A stretch of DNA of 64,000 bases, taken from positions 62,001 through 126,000 of the forward strand of contig JANQSI010000005.1 in assembly GCA_028284125.1 (NCBI GenBank), written 5' to 3'. The DNA comes from Cyclobacteriaceae bacterium. GTDB taxonomy: Bacteria; Bacteroidota; Bacteroidia; Cytophagales; Cyclobacteriaceae. Below, one piece after another: positions 14,618 through 23,833 of the stretch. Within the stretch, counting starts at the first letter, position 1, and every line of letters begins with the position of its first letter. The position numbers and the translations under genes were made by a program. Below the pieces are notes generated by a model. That model worked only from the letters and a program-made list of their open reading frames with translations, was not told the DNA's origin and did not search any database.

Positions 14618-16087
14618 ATGAAAACAGACGATAGATTCCTTTTCGAAGCACTTACCTACGATGATGTGCTTCTTCTTCCAGGTTATTCAGAAGTTCTACC
14701 GAGAGACGCAGATACGACTGCTCAGATTACCAGAAATATTCGTTTGAATATTCCACTTGTTTCAGCTGCAATGGACACTGTAACAGAAGCAAAATTGGCG
14801 ATTGCCATGGCGCTAGAAGGTGGTATTGGCATTATCCATAAGAACATGACCATTGATCAGCAAGCCGCACAGGTTAGGAAGGTAAAACGATCTCAAAGTG
14901 GAATGATACTGGATCCGATTACGCTGGACATCAATAGCAAAATTGGTGATGCGGAAACGATCATGAGAGAAAACAAGATCGGTGGAATCCCGGTGGTGGA
15001 CAAAGACAAAAAGTTAATTGGTATCGTAACCAACCGTGATCTTCGGTTCGAAAAGAGGCTTTCACGGCCAGTAAAAGATATTATGACCAAGGACAACCTT
15101 GTTACAGCCACTGCTGAGGTTGGATTGGGAGAAGCAGAAGAAATCTTACAAAAGCACAAGATTGAAAAATTACCAATCGTAGACAAGGATGGAAAACTAA
15201 CAGGTCTAATTACCTATAAGGACATTTTGAAAAATAGAGATCGACCAAATGCCTGTAAAGATGAATATGGCCGATTAAGAGTTGGAGCTGCAGTTGGGGT
15301 TACTCCGGATATTTCTGATAGAATCCAAGCGCTTCAAAAAGCTGGCGTAGACTTGGTCAGCATTGATACGGCACATGGTCATTCGAAAGGTGTGATTGAT
15401 ACAGCCAAACAGGTCAAAAAAGAATTTCCAGATTTGGAAATGATTGTCGGAAACATTGCTACCCCTGAAGCAGCAATTGCTTTGGTCGAAGCTGGGGCAG
15501 ATGCAATTAAGGTAGGAGTAGGACCTGGGAGTATTTGTACCACACGTGTGATCGCAGGTGTTGGTGTTCCTCAGCTTTCAGCGGTTTATGAATCAGCGAA
15601 AGCGATTAAAGGAAAAGGTGTGCCCGTTGTAGCGGATGGAGGAATTCGATTCTCTGGTGACATTGTGAAAGCAATCGCTGGTGGTGCCAACACTGTAATG
15701 ATCGGCTCACTGCTTGCCGGGACGGAAGAAGCTCCAGGCGAGGTGATTTTATACGAAGGAAGAAAATTCAAGTCATATCGTGGAATGGGTTCTGTTGAAG
15801 CAATGGAAGAAGGGTCGAAAGATCGCTACTTTCAAGATGCGGAAGATGACATTAAAAAGCTGGTGCCAGAAGGAATTGTAGGACGAGTTCCATTCAAAGG
15901 TTCCGTCGCAGAAGTTCTCTATCAAATGACTGGTGGATTGAAAGCCGGTATGGGTTATTGTGGAGCTGGTACAATTGAAGATTTACATAAAGCAAAATTC
16001 GTGAAGATTTCTGGGGCAGGCGTTGCTGAAAGCCATCCACACGATATTCACATAACTAGGGAAGCACCGAATTATAGTAGGAAGTGA
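14618..16087 (+). CDS. guaB: Inosine-5'-monophosphate dehydrogenase
   Basis: A 489-residue enzyme from the ATG at 14618 ([20 protein letters not shown]). A GTG 36 nt upstream is in frame but lies in the inverted repeat. It oxidises IMP to XMP with NAD, the committed step of GMP synthesis. The TIM-barrel catalytic domain is interrupted at about 90-205 by two CBS domains ([22 protein letters not shown] and [20 protein letters not shown], each shortened here to the visible core). The catalytic Cys is C307 in GPGSICTTR; the flap region is about 395-420. Length and start match the family. Confidence 0.97.
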   Translation: MKTDDRFLFEALTYDDVLLLPGYSEVLPRDADTTAQITRNIRLNIPLVSAAMDTVTEAKLAIAMALEGGIGIIHKNMTIDQQAAQVRKVKRSQSGMILDPITLDINSKIGDAETIMRENKIGGIPVVDKDKKLIGIVTNRDLRFEKRLSRPVKDIMTKDNLVTATAEVGLGEAEEILQKHKIEKLPIVDKDGKLTGLITYKDILKNRDRPNACKDEYGRLRVGAAVGVTPDISDRIQALQKAGVDLVSIDTAHGHSKGVIDTAKQVKKEFPDLEMIVGNIATPEAAIALVEAGADAIKVGVGPGSICTTRVIAGVGVPQLSAVYESAKAIKGKGVPVVADGGIRFSGDIVKAIAGGANTVMIGSLLAGTEEAPGEVILYEGRKFKSYRGMGSVEAMEEGSKDRYFQDAEDDIKKLVPEGIVGRVPFKGSVAEVLYQMTGGLKAGMGYCGAGTIEDLHKAKFVKISGAGVAESHPHDIHITREAPNYSRK

Positions 16088-16089
16088 TG

Positions 16090-16149
16090 AGCTGCAAGTT
16101 GCTAGCCTCAAGTTGCAAGGTGCTATTATCAAACTTGTCGCTTGCAGCT
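16090..16149. repeat. AGCTGCAAG/CTTGCAGCT inverted repeat after guaB
   Basis: Perfect 9-bp arms at 16090-16098 and 16141-16149 enclose further GTTGC/GCAAC pieces. It lies between the convergent guaB and permease genes, and could end transcription from either side, but there is no clear T-run. The sequence resembles a dispersed Bacteroidetes intergenic repeat built of GCTGCAAG units. Confidence 0.5.
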
Positions 16150-16168
16150 AATTACTTGCAGTTAAAAT

Positions 16169-18511
16169 TTACTCTGATTTCAAACTATTTATAGGATTTG
16201 CCATAGCCGTTTTCCAGGTTTGCGCAACTATCACCAATCCAATAACGAAAAAGATCACTAAAAATGCGCTTAGGAAAGGTAATATGGTAATGTCTATTCG
16301 ATAGCTAAATTCATTCAGCCACTCGCTTAGAAACACCAACGAGATTGGAGTAGCAATTGCCATTGACAGAAAAAGCAAACCTATAAGGCTTGAACAAAGG
16401 TGATAGAAAATATTGATTAGCGGAGCACCAAGCACTTTTCGAATAGCAATTTCACCGACTCTTGAGTTTTGAATAAACCCACTAAGGCTTAATACTCCGA
16501 TTGCAGCAATTACGATTGCAAGGAATGAAAAACTCGAAACAATTTTTTTCTGATCCATTTCTGATTGATGGAGTCGAGTAAAAGTATCATCCAGGAATTG
16601 ATAAGTAAATGGATATTTTGGAACATATGAATTCCAAATATTTTCAATTTCTGAAAGCGTCTTTTGATAATCCTGGCCGTTCAGTTTTACTACAAAAGTT
16701 TCTTCAGAATCCGTGGAAAGGAGTACTAGTGGATCGATTTTATTCTTGAAAGACTGGAAATGATAATCATTTATAACACCTACAACCTTCCTTTCCATAC
16801 CTCCATTGTCGTTCAGCACTACTTTGTAACCAATAATGTTTTTTTCTGGCCAACCAATCGCTTTTGCTGCGGTTTCATTCAGGATCACAGAGCTATTGAT
16901 CATTGAGGTTTTATCACTTAATCTGGTTCCATCTAGTATCCGAAGACTCATCATTTCTTCAAAACCTGGTTCAACAAATGCGGTTTTCCATTGAAAAGAT
17001 TCGTTGTTTATTTGGATGGATGCGACTTCAGTGGAAGTAGATGGAAGTCCACCATAGACCGTAATGGCATTCCTAACTGAAGGCAATTCTTTAATGGAAT
17101 TCTTAATATGATTTCTATTTTTCCAGGAATCCTTGTTATTGGAATTGAATACTAAAAGTTTCTCATAGTTAAGACCCAGATCTTTTGTTTGGATGTATTG
17201 AAATTGTCGGTCCATATTAATTGTCAATACGATTAGCACAGAAGAGACAACCAGTTGAAATAGTAATAGTAGGTATTGGATTCCTTTGGTTCTTATACTT
17301 TTTGTTCGATCCGCTAAAGCAGCAGATGATTTGATTTTTGAAAATAGAAGAAAAGGAATTAATCCAATGAATAAGGTCATTATCAGGCCGAACATCACTG
17401 CGATTATCGTCATCAAAAGCGGACTTGGTAATAAAATGTCAAGCTCGAATTCCTTATTCAGAAATGGGATCAATCCATAAAAGCTTGTAAAGCCAATAAG
17501 TATTGCTACAAAGACTGCAACACTCAGTTTACTAAACCAGTGAAGGACTAATTCATTTTTAGAAGATCCCAGAATTTTTCGTACGGCTATGGCTCTTATT
17601 TGACTTGCAAGTTTGACGAAAGTTGAGTTAGTCAAATTCAAGACTATAAGAATAAATATAACCGTACCAATGGCGATGGACGACTTGATGATAAATGGAT
17701 TGCCGTGATCAGCAATATCAAAAATCAGCGGTCCCTCAAAGTAAATCTCGGTGACAGGCTGTAGTTCCAAATTGGTCGTCTCTTCAGAACTTTCCTGATT
17801 GAGATATTCGTTGCAGAAGCCTGATATCTTTTCAGTAGCTAGGTTGAAATCAGATTGGATCATGTTTAGGTAAAAGGACATTGCATGAGCTGATTTGTCA
17901 GTCAATAATCGACTTGCATAGCCAAGCGCCTTATTGCTTGCAATGAAGTCAAGCTTCAAATGGCTCTTGAAATTTTGAGATATTACTCCTGTGATTTGAA
18001 GAGTTCCTTTTTTGTCAATGTCTATTGTTTGCCCAATCGGATTCCGTTCTCCAAAATATTTACTGGCTATTTTCTCGGTGATTACTACTGAATTTGGATA
18101 TCCTAGGGCCGATTCCGGATTTCCCTGCGTGAATGGAAAGTCTAAGATTTCGAAAAAATTATCATCAACATAAAGAAAGTTTGACTCAAAAAAGCTGGAT
18201 TCATTATAGGTAACTAATTCATCGTCTCGATAGACTCTTGTAATTGTTGAAGGCTGAAGTCTTTCTTGCAAAATCTCATAATAATAGCCTGACAAGGTTG
18301 GCGTCTCATAAGAATTGTTTCGATTATTGATCTCTCGGACTAACCGATAGACATTTTGTTCTTTTTTGAACTGATTATCGGTCTGATTCTCAGACCAGAC
18401 AAATGCAAAAAGCATATAGATTGAGCATATTGAAACGGCTAAGCCAAAAAGATTGATGAAATCGAATGCATTTGCATTTCGAATGAGTCTGAATAATTTG
18501 AATTGAAACAT
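16169..18511 (-). CDS. ABC transporter permease, MacB/FtsX type
   Basis: A 780-residue inner-membrane protein with the duplicated MacB/FtsX layout: helix at about 20-40, periplasmic core domain (YPNSVVITEKIASKYFGERN), FtsX helices with ASQIRAIAVRKILGSSK at about 300-310, a second periplasmic domain (GGLPSTSTEVASIQ ... SSVILNETAAKAIGW) and C-terminal helices with SRVGEIAIRKVLGAPL. It lacks the PadR-linked prefix domain of the 5.5-kb permease. No ATPase or membrane-fusion gene is adjacent. It could work with a shared LolD/MacB-like ATPase; the substrate is unknown. Confidence 0.87.
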   Translation of the reverse strand: MFQFKLFRLIRNANAFDFINLFGLAVSICSIYMLFAFVWSENQTDNQFKKEQNVYRLVREINNRNNSYETPTLSGYYYEILQERLQPSTITRVYRDDELVTYNESSFFESNFLYVDDNFFEILDFPFTQGNPESALGYPNSVVITEKIASKYFGERNPIGQTIDIDKKGTLQITGVISQNFKSHLKLDFIASNKALGYASRLLTDKSAHAMSFYLNMIQSDFNLATEKISGFCNEYLNQESSEETTNLELQPVTEIYFEGPLIFDIADHGNPFIIKSSIAIGTVIFILIVLNLTNSTFVKLASQIRAIAVRKILGSSKNELVLHWFSKLSVAVFVAILIGFTSFYGLIPFLNKEFELDILLPSPLLMTIIAVMFGLIMTLFIGLIPFLLFSKIKSSAALADRTKSIRTKGIQYLLLLFQLVVSSVLIVLTINMDRQFQYIQTKDLGLNYEKLLVFNSNNKDSWKNRNHIKNSIKELPSVRNAITVYGGLPSTSTEVASIQINNESFQWKTAFVEPGFEEMMSLRILDGTRLSDKTSMINSSVILNETAAKAIGWPEKNIIGYKVVLNDNGGMERKVVGVINDYHFQSFKNKIDPLVLLSTDSEETFVVKLNGQDYQKTLSEIENIWNSYVPKYPFTYQFLDDTFTRLHQSEMDQKKIVSSFSFLAIVIAAIGVLSLSGFIQNSRVGEIAIRKVLGAPLINIFYHLCSSLIGLLFLSMAIATPISLVFLSEWLNEFSYRIDITILPFLSAFLVIFFVIGLVIVAQTWKTAMANPINSLKSE

Positions 18512-18536
18512 CCGAAGTAATATACGTCGATAATAC

Positions 18537-18755
18537 CTAATTCAAGTCTTCTATCATTCGTTTGATTTTGACAGCCTTTTCAAAATGGTCTAATTTGTTC
18601 TGGAGAATCCACCATTCGGCCACTTCCATTAAGAGCTGAGGATTATCATTTTTGTTAGAGAAAAAAGCGTAAAAAGACAGACCTACATTATCTCCTTTGG
18701 CAACAATCTTAGAGTTGCAAACTTCGATGGCTTTCTTTTTGAAGTCTTGGGTCAT
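18537..18755 (-). CDS. Small conserved protein of unknown function
   Basis: A 72-residue soluble, mostly helical protein: KKAIEVCNSKIVAKGDNVGL, then FYAFFSNKNDNPQLLMEVAE, WWILQNKLDHFEKAVKIKRM. The gene overlaps the end of the phosphatidylserine decarboxylase gene by 4 bp (ATGA), so it is translated as part of that operon. I think I have seen this as a named domain of unknown function but cannot place it with certainty. No motif suggests catalysis. Confidence 0.7.
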   Translation of the reverse strand: MTQDFKKKAIEVCNSKIVAKGDNVGLSFYAFFSNKNDNPQLLMEVAEWWILQNKLDHFEKAVKIKRMIEDLN

Positions 18756-19408
18756 TTTAATTCAGCAACCACTGTCTCCCCACCTTTCGTCAAATCTCCG
18801 ATCTTTACTTGGATATCGGCATCCAAGGGAAGAAAAAGATCGACTCTGCTACCAAATCGAATAAAGCCTATTGAAGTTCCCTGGCTTACCGGATCACCGA
18901 CTTTTGGATAGAAAGCAATCCTTCTGGCCACCGCGCCAGCAATTTGACGCATAAGAATACTAATTCCATTCTCCAATTGATAGCCAATGGATGTGCGTTC
19001 GTTATCCGTGCTGGATTTTGGATGCCAGGCAACCAGAAATTTTCCAGGATGGTATTGAAAGAAATTGATTTTTCCCTTCACCGGACTTCTGTTCACATGA
19101 ACATTCAAAGGAGACATGAATATTGAAATCTGTATTCGATCTTCTTTCAGGAATTCACTCTCATACACCCGTTCAATCACGACTACTTTTCCCTCAGCAG
19201 GCGCATAAACAACTCCTTCCTGTTCCGGTGTTTCCACTTTTGGATTTCGAAAAAATCTGACAATGAGAACGAAAAAGATAGTTGCTGCAATTCCAAGTAA
19301 GTATTGAACGATCTGAACCGGAATTAGAGAATACAGCCCCCAATAAAGCAAGCCAATGATGACTGCCGCGATCGGAATGATTTTATAACCTTCTTTGTGA
19401 ATTCTCAT
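18752..19408 (-). CDS. psd: Phosphatidylserine decarboxylase
   Basis: A 218-residue proenzyme of the short Psd family. Two N-terminal membrane helices (about 12-50) precede the catalytic domain with YAPAEGKVVVIE, FMSPLNVHVNRSPV and the self-cleavage region IRFGSRVDLFLP. The cut would fall between Gly and Ser of FGS, leaving a pyruvoyl group on the small subunit; this short type has FGSR rather than the LGST of E. coli Psd. It makes phosphatidylethanolamine in the inner membrane. The cdsA gene lies 1.5 kb upstream on the same strand with gdhA between. Confidence 0.92.
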   Translation of the reverse strand: MRIHKEGYKIIPIAAVIIGLLYWGLYSLIPVQIVQYLLGIAATIFFVLIVRFFRNPKVETPEQEGVVYAPAEGKVVVIERVYESEFLKEDRIQISIFMSPLNVHVNRSPVKGKINFFQYHPGKFLVAWHPKSSTDNERTSIGYQLENGISILMRQIAGAVARRIAFYPKVGDPVSQGTSIGFIRFGSRVDLFLPLDADIQVKIGDLTKGGETVVAELK

Positions 19409-19458
19409 ACTTCAATTTAGGTCATGGGGTTCCTGTTGTTTCATGCGTTTCCTCTTGT

Positions 19459-19522
19459 GTCATGCTGAGGAACGAAGCATCTAATGTATTTGATAAAGAT
19501 CCTTCGCTACGCTCAGGATGAC
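19459..19522. repeat. Pair of facing family A palindromes (BIME-like)
   Basis: Forward element at 19459-19483: GTC, ATGCT, loop GAGGAACGA, AGCAT, CTA. Reverse element at 19496-19522: on the minus strand GTC, ATCCT, loop GAGCGTAGCGA, AGGAT, CTT. The two face each other 12 bp apart and can also pair into one long hairpin. Decayed GTCAT half-units precede it (19423-19457). It lies between psd and gdhA. Confidence 0.75.
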
Positions 19523-19531
19523 ATTTCAATG

Positions 19532-20806
19532 TCAAAAACCACCTCTGAATTTATAGGTCTTAGCTACTTTGTCGATAGCCACTATATATGCAGCGATTCT
19601 CATGCTGACATTAAAATCTTCAGCTACTTTGTAGACTTTGTCAAAGGCAGTTTTCATGATACGATCAGACCTTCGGCTAACACGTTCACGAGTCCAGCCG
19701 TAACCCAGTCTATTCTGTACCCACTCGAAATAGGAAACGGTCACACCACCAGCATTCGCCAAAATATCAGGTACCGCTAGAATGCCTTTTTCATTCAAGA
19801 TTGCATCTGCTTTGGCGGATGTAGGTCCGTTAGCACCTTCCACGATAAGTTTTGCCTTGATTTTATCTGCGTTGAATTTTGTAATTACATCCTCAATAGC
19901 AGCAGGAACCAAAACATCTACATCAAGCAATAACAAATCTTCAGGATCCATTTTCTCTGCACCATCAAACCCCTCCAAGCTTCCATTGTTAGCTAATCTG
20001 TATTGATATGCTTTGTTGATATTGATTCCTTCCTCATTGTAATAAGCACCAGTCAAATCACTAATCGCAACAATGCTTACTCCACGTTCTTCCAGGAGAG
20101 TAGCTGCCCACGAACCCACATTTCCAAACCCTTGAATGGCACAAGTAGCTTTGAAAGGATTGATTTTCAATTTCTCCATCGCAGCAAGTGCTGAGATCAT
20201 TACTCCACGTCCTGTAGCTTCCTCGCGTCCAAGAGACCCTCCAAGTACAAGCGGTTTCCCTGTTACCACCGAGTTGATGGTCATGCCTTGGTTCCGAGAA
20301 TACTGGTCCATCATCCAGGCCATTTCTCTTGGGCCTGTACCCATATCTGGCGCTGGAATATCACGATCCTTACCAAACACATCAATCATAGCTTGAGTGA
20401 ATGCTCGGGTCAATCTTTCAACTTCTCCCTCCGACATGTTTCTTGGGTTGCATTTGATTCCCCCTTTAGCGCCACCATATGGAATATCGACAACCGCACA
20501 CTTCCAAGTCATCCATGCGGCAAGTGCCTTTACCTCATCAATGTTTACATCAAGATCATATCGAACCCCACCCTTAGAAGGACCTAAAATGGTCGAGTGA
20601 ATGACACGATAGCCTTCAAACACCTTGATGGAGCCGTCATCCATTGAAACGGGTAGAGAAACAATTACTTGTTTAGCTGGAGTTTTTAAAACATCGTACA
20701 CTTCTTGATCCAATCCGAGGTGCTCTGCAGCAATCTCGAAACGTGACATCATTGATTCGAAGGGGTTATCTCTGTCCTTAATTGGAGCAGGTTCTATATA
20801 AGCCAT
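19532..20806 (-). CDS. gdhA: Glutamate dehydrogenase
   Basis: A 424-residue enzyme that interconverts glutamate and 2-oxoglutarate plus ammonia. The dimerisation/substrate domain shows FEGYRVIHSTILGPSKGGVR and the catalytic Lys motif PYGGAKGGI. The Rossmann domain has GFGNVGSWAA near residue 210-220 with an acidic residue (SDLTGAYY) after it that favours NAD. The length (about 420) matches the GdhA/RocG hexameric type. It has a 73-bp gap to cdsA upstream and carries the palindrome pair just after its stop. Confidence 0.96.
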   Translation of the reverse strand: MAYIEPAPIKDRDNPFESMMSRFEIAAEHLGLDQEVYDVLKTPAKQVIVSLPVSMDDGSIKVFEGYRVIHSTILGPSKGGVRYDLDVNIDEVKALAAWMTWKCAVVDIPYGGAKGGIKCNPRNMSEGEVERLTRAFTQAMIDVFGKDRDIPAPDMGTGPREMAWMMDQYSRNQGMTINSVVTGKPLVLGGSLGREEATGRGVMISALAAMEKLKINPFKATCAIQGFGNVGSWAATLLEERGVSIVAISDLTGAYYNEEGININKAYQYRLANNGSLEGFDGAEKMDPEDLLLLDVDVLVPAAIEDVITKFNADKIKAKLIVEGANGPTSAKADAILNEKGILAVPDILANAGGVTVSYFEWVQNRLGYGWTRERVSRRSDRIMKTAFDKVYKVAEDFNVSMRIAAYIVAIDKVAKTYKFRGGF

Positions 20807-20879
20807 TTGGGTATAAAAATGAGAGAATTTGGGGTGTGTTGTAAAATTTTGGCAAAGCTAAGTCGAAATCTATTTCCCG

Positions 20880-21698
20880 CTAGAATAATTTCAAGAAAAC
20901 TACGACAAATGGTACGGCTAATAGCAGGCTGTCGAACCGATCCAAGAAGCCACCATGACCAGGGATTGCTGAACCAGAATCTTTGATCTGCATGGATCTT
21001 TTAAAATGCGATTCTACCAAATCTCCGTATGTTCCTGCTATCACCACGATGATTGACACAATGACCCATTCCAGTAGGATGAGCCCAACAAAATAATTGC
21101 TTATGATCACTGAAGTTGTAACGGAAACTACACCACCACCTATACTTCCTTCCCATGATTTCTTCGGGGATATCCGTTCGAAAAGTTTTGTTTTCCCAAA
21201 AAGAATTCCGGTGAAGTAAGCGCCAATGTCATTGGCCCATACCAGAAACAGAAGTCCCATTAAAATTTCATAGGAATATTCCCCGCTGTAAAAAACAAGA
21301 ATATTGATCAAGGCAAATGGTACAGCCACATAGAGTATTCCAAGATAGAATAAAGCAATATTGATGAACGGATGTACGTCACTTTTTTTGTAGAGCTTGA
21401 TTAGAAACACGAAAGAGGCCAAGGGGAAAAGTGCCATATAGTAATTGGCAGCAAGAACTCCATATTCGATCAAAAAAGAAAATACAAATAATAGGGCTCC
21501 GATCGCAACGCCTAGTGGCCGAATGGGAACATAACTTTGAAGTCTTACCAACCGATAAAATTCCCACATGGTTAAGCAGGAAATTCCTAGAAACATGAGA
21601 AAGTAAGACCATTCGTTCCACAGCAAAGCGGAAATGACTAATGCTCCGCCAACAATTGCGGACGCTAAACGCGGTGCCAGGTCTTTGAACTTACTCAA
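20880..21698 (-). CDS. cdsA: Phosphatidate cytidylyltransferase (CDP-diglyceride synthase)
   Basis: A 272-residue membrane enzyme with seven to eight helices. The C-terminal signature is clear: SPKKSWEGSIGG and KDSGSAIPGHGGFLDRFDS. It makes CDP-diacylglycerol from phosphatidate and CTP, feeding phosphatidylserine and Psd. It overlaps the upstream DUF2007 gene by 8 bp, forming a three-gene unit CPBP protease - DUF2007 - cdsA. psd is on the same strand beyond gdhA, so the lipid genes were probably once contiguous. Confidence 0.95.
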   Translation of the reverse strand: MSKFKDLAPRLASAIVGGALVISALLWNEWSYFLMFLGISCLTMWEFYRLVRLQSYVPIRPLGVAIGALLFVFSFLIEYGVLAANYYMALFPLASFVFLIKLYKKSDVHPFINIALFYLGILYVAVPFALINILVFYSGEYSYEILMGLLFLVWANDIGAYFTGILFGKTKLFERISPKKSWEGSIGGGVVSVTTSVIISNYFVGLILLEWVIVSIIVVIAGTYGDLVESHFKRSMQIKDSGSAIPGHGGFLDRFDSLLLAVPFVVVFLKLF

Positions 21699-21897
21699 AT
21701 TTTATATCCTCCTTAATTGTTTTGATTGCTCGTAAGACAAAATCCGGAGCAACCATTACCTCGAAATTTCCAAGTCCATGACCCGAAATTGTTTTGTTGA
21801 CAACAACAGGATTCATCCCAAGGTCTTGCAAAACAGCCTTTACGATCTCAATTCGATGTTCTCTTGCGTCGACAAAAACAGATTGCCAGTTATCCAT
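21691..21897 (-). CDS. DUF2007-family small protein (putative signal-transducing)
   Basis: A 68-residue protein: WQSVFVDAREHRIEIVKAVL, then the MNPVVVNKT strand and FEVMVAPDFVLRAIKTIK. This is the ferredoxin-like DUF2007 fold, annotated elsewhere as putative signal-transducing protein without known mechanism. It overlaps both neighbours by 8 bp (CPBP protease upstream, cdsA downstream), an arrangement usual in Bacteroidetes, so it is made together with them. Confidence 0.85.
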   Translation of the reverse strand: MDNWQSVFVDAREHRIEIVKAVLQDLGMNPVVVNKTISGHGLGNFEVMVAPDFVLRAIKTIKEDIKFE

Positions 21898-22762
21898 CGG
21901 TCTTTGAAAATTTCCTATAAAATACGTTCAGCGATATTACACAAACCAACCCAAACACCAATAGCGCAGGCCAGGGAGCAGATGACTCCATTTGTTCAGG
22001 CGTCATTTCAATTGCTCCTAATGTGCCGAGATATAAAATGAATAAGGCAAATCCATTATTGACGAAGTGAGCCAAGATTGCGACACTTAAATTTCCTGAC
22101 CAATGGTACATATATCCGAAAATGACGCCCAACAGCATTCGTGGTACTACTCCGTAGAATTGCATGTGAATGGCTGCAAAGGCAAATCCAGTGATCCAAA
22201 TGGCCAAGTGGTGGTTGGAAAAAGCCCGTTGAAATAAGTTTTGAATAACTCCTCTAAATAGCAACTCTTCACCAATTGCAGGGATTATTCCAATGACGAT
22301 GAAGGCAGTGAGAAAATGAGGAAATGATTGGAAATTGATAAGATGTTCGACACCAACTTTCAATTTTTCCTCCATTCTTTTCGCCCAATCTTCGAATTGG
22401 CCATCAGGGAAATCTACATTTAAATTCCATTCGCCAATGGCGCTGTTTACTACCATAAAGCTTATTGTAATCAAAACGGTCAGTGCTAGTATTGACCATT
22501 GCGCTTTTGAAAAAAACTCACGAACAGAAACCCTAAGGACAAACCGTATAAACAAGAGCGGGATTCCAATAAACATGATTATTGAGAAGATTCCTTGTCC
22601 AACGAGAAGAATAATAGGATTCAATTGAAGGATCAACTCCTCGTCAACTTCTCCTTGATTTCCCAAAAACATAGAAAGGGAAACAAAAGCCAGCAGCAGC
22701 AGAGCGAAAAGCCAGGCTTTAAATAATTGCCTGTTGGAATGATTTCTTAAAATATCCTGCAT
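21890..22762 (-). CDS. CPBP-family intramembrane metalloprotease
   Basis: A 290-residue membrane protein with about eight helices. The Abi/CAAX motifs are present: GEELLFRGVIQ (EExxxR), the FxxxH motif in FAFAAIHMQF, and the third motif in SVAILAHFVNN. The fold matches CAAX prenyl protease 2 and bacterial Abi proteins, which cut within the membrane using Glu and His metal ligands. Substrates of the bacterial members are mostly unknown. It is first in the operon with DUF2007 and cdsA and divergent from dusB. Confidence 0.9.
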   Translation of the reverse strand: MQDILRNHSNRQLFKAWLFALLLLAFVSLSMFLGNQGEVDEELILQLNPIILLVGQGIFSIIMFIGIPLLFIRFVLRVSVREFFSKAQWSILALTVLITISFMVVNSAIGEWNLNVDFPDGQFEDWAKRMEEKLKVGVEHLINFQSFPHFLTAFIVIGIIPAIGEELLFRGVIQNLFQRAFSNHHLAIWITGFAFAAIHMQFYGVVPRMLLGVIFGYMYHWSGNLSVAILAHFVNNGFALFILYLGTLGAIEMTPEQMESSAPWPALLVFGLVCVISLNVFYRKFSKTDG

Positions 22763-22767
22763 GTGGC

Positions 22768-22775
22768 TACCTTTG
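22768..22775 (+). promoter_or_regulatory. -7 promoter element of dusB
   Basis: TACCTTTG matches TAnnTTTG and lies 22 nt before the GTG start of dusB. A TTG at the usual -33 distance is not found, so the call is modest. Confidence 0.4.
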
Positions 22776-22797
22776 CGGGCAAATATAACCGTTCGAA

Positions 22798-23790
22798 GTG
22801 GTTAAAATCAGCAACATAGAATTAGGCGAGTTTCCATTACTCTTAGCTCCAATGGAGGATGTAAGTGATCCACCGTTTCGGGCAGTGTGCAAAGAAAATG
22901 GCGCGGACTTAATGTACACGGAATTCATTTCCTCGGAAGGATTAATTCGTCATGCAGAGAAAAGTGTACAGAAACTAGACATCTACGATTACGAGCGACC
23001 TATTGGCATCCAAATCTTTGGAGATAAAATAGAGTCCATGCGAGAGGCGGCTGCAATTGCAGAAGCTGCAAATCCCGAAATTGTGGATATCAACTATGGC
23101 TGTCCAGTGAAGAAAGTTGCTTGTAAAGGAGCGGGCGCAGGTATTTTATTGGATCTTCCTAAGATGCAAGAAATGACCTCTGAGATTGTGAAGCGTGTCG
23201 AAAAACCTGTGACAGTAAAGACTCGCTTAGGCTGGGACCATTCCACCATCAAAATCAAAGAAGTAGCCAAGCGTTTGCAGGATGTTGGTATTCAAGCCTT
23301 GACGATTCATGGGAGAACAAGAAAGCAGATGTACAAGGGAGAGGCTGACTGGTCCTACATCGCCGAGGTTAAAAATGATCCTGAAATTCATATTCCAATT
23401 TTTGGAAATGGAGACATTGATAGTCCAGAAAAAGCACTGGAGTATAGAAATCGATATGGTGTAGATGGAATTATGATTGGTCGAGCTTCCATTGGATATC
23501 CCTGGATCTTTAATGAAATAAAGCACTACCTGAAAACTGGCCAAAAGCTGGAGGCACCGGACCTTGACGAACGTGTAAAAGTTGCTATTCAGCATGTGGA
23601 TTTTTCAGTGGAATGGAAAGGAGAGCGCTTAGGACTTTTGGAAATGCGTCGACACTACACCAATTACTTCCGAGGCATTCCAAATTTCAAGCCCGTCCGG
23701 ACCACATTGGTAGAATCGGAATCCTACGAGGAAGTCAAAGAAACACTCACCAAAATTCCTGAGATGTTTGGAGAAATGGCGTTTCATTGA
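22798..23790 (+). CDS. dusB: tRNA-dihydrouridine synthase B
   Basis: A 330-residue FMN enzyme that reduces uridines in the tRNA D-loop. Visible features: the N-terminal LLLAPMEDVSDPPFRAVCKE, the INYGCPVKKVACKGAGAG motif with catalytic Cys, KTRLGWD, the ALTIHGRTRKQMYKGEADW stretch with FMN-contacting residues, GNGDI and MIGRASIGYPWIF. The start is GTG at 22798; no in-frame ATG lies between it and the conserved N-terminus. Divergent from the CPBP protease operon with 35 bp between. Confidence 0.95.
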   Translation: MVKISNIELGEFPLLLAPMEDVSDPPFRAVCKENGADLMYTEFISSEGLIRHAEKSVQKLDIYDYERPIGIQIFGDKIESMREAAAIAEAANPEIVDINYGCPVKKVACKGAGAGILLDLPKMQEMTSEIVKRVEKPVTVKTRLGWDHSTIKIKEVAKRLQDVGIQALTIHGRTRKQMYKGEADWSYIAEVKNDPEIHIPIFGNGDIDSPEKALEYRNRYGVDGIMIGRASIGYPWIFNEIKHYLKTGQKLEAPDLDERVKVAIQHVDFSVEWKGERLGLLEMRRHYTNYFRGIPNFKPVRTTLVESESYEEVKETLTKIPEMFGEMAFH

Positions 23791-23820
23791 GAGGCATTTA
23801 AGCAGACTGTGATGTCTAAT

Positions 23821-23828
23821 TATCTTTG
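23821..23828 (+). promoter_or_regulatory. -7-like element abutting the formylglutamate amidohydrolase start
   Basis: TATCTTTG matches TAnnTTTG and ends 5 nt before the ATG at 23834. If it is used, the mRNA would have almost no leader. It could equally be chance, as read-through from dusB would serve the gene. Confidence 0.3.
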
Positions 23829-23833
23829 ATTTG

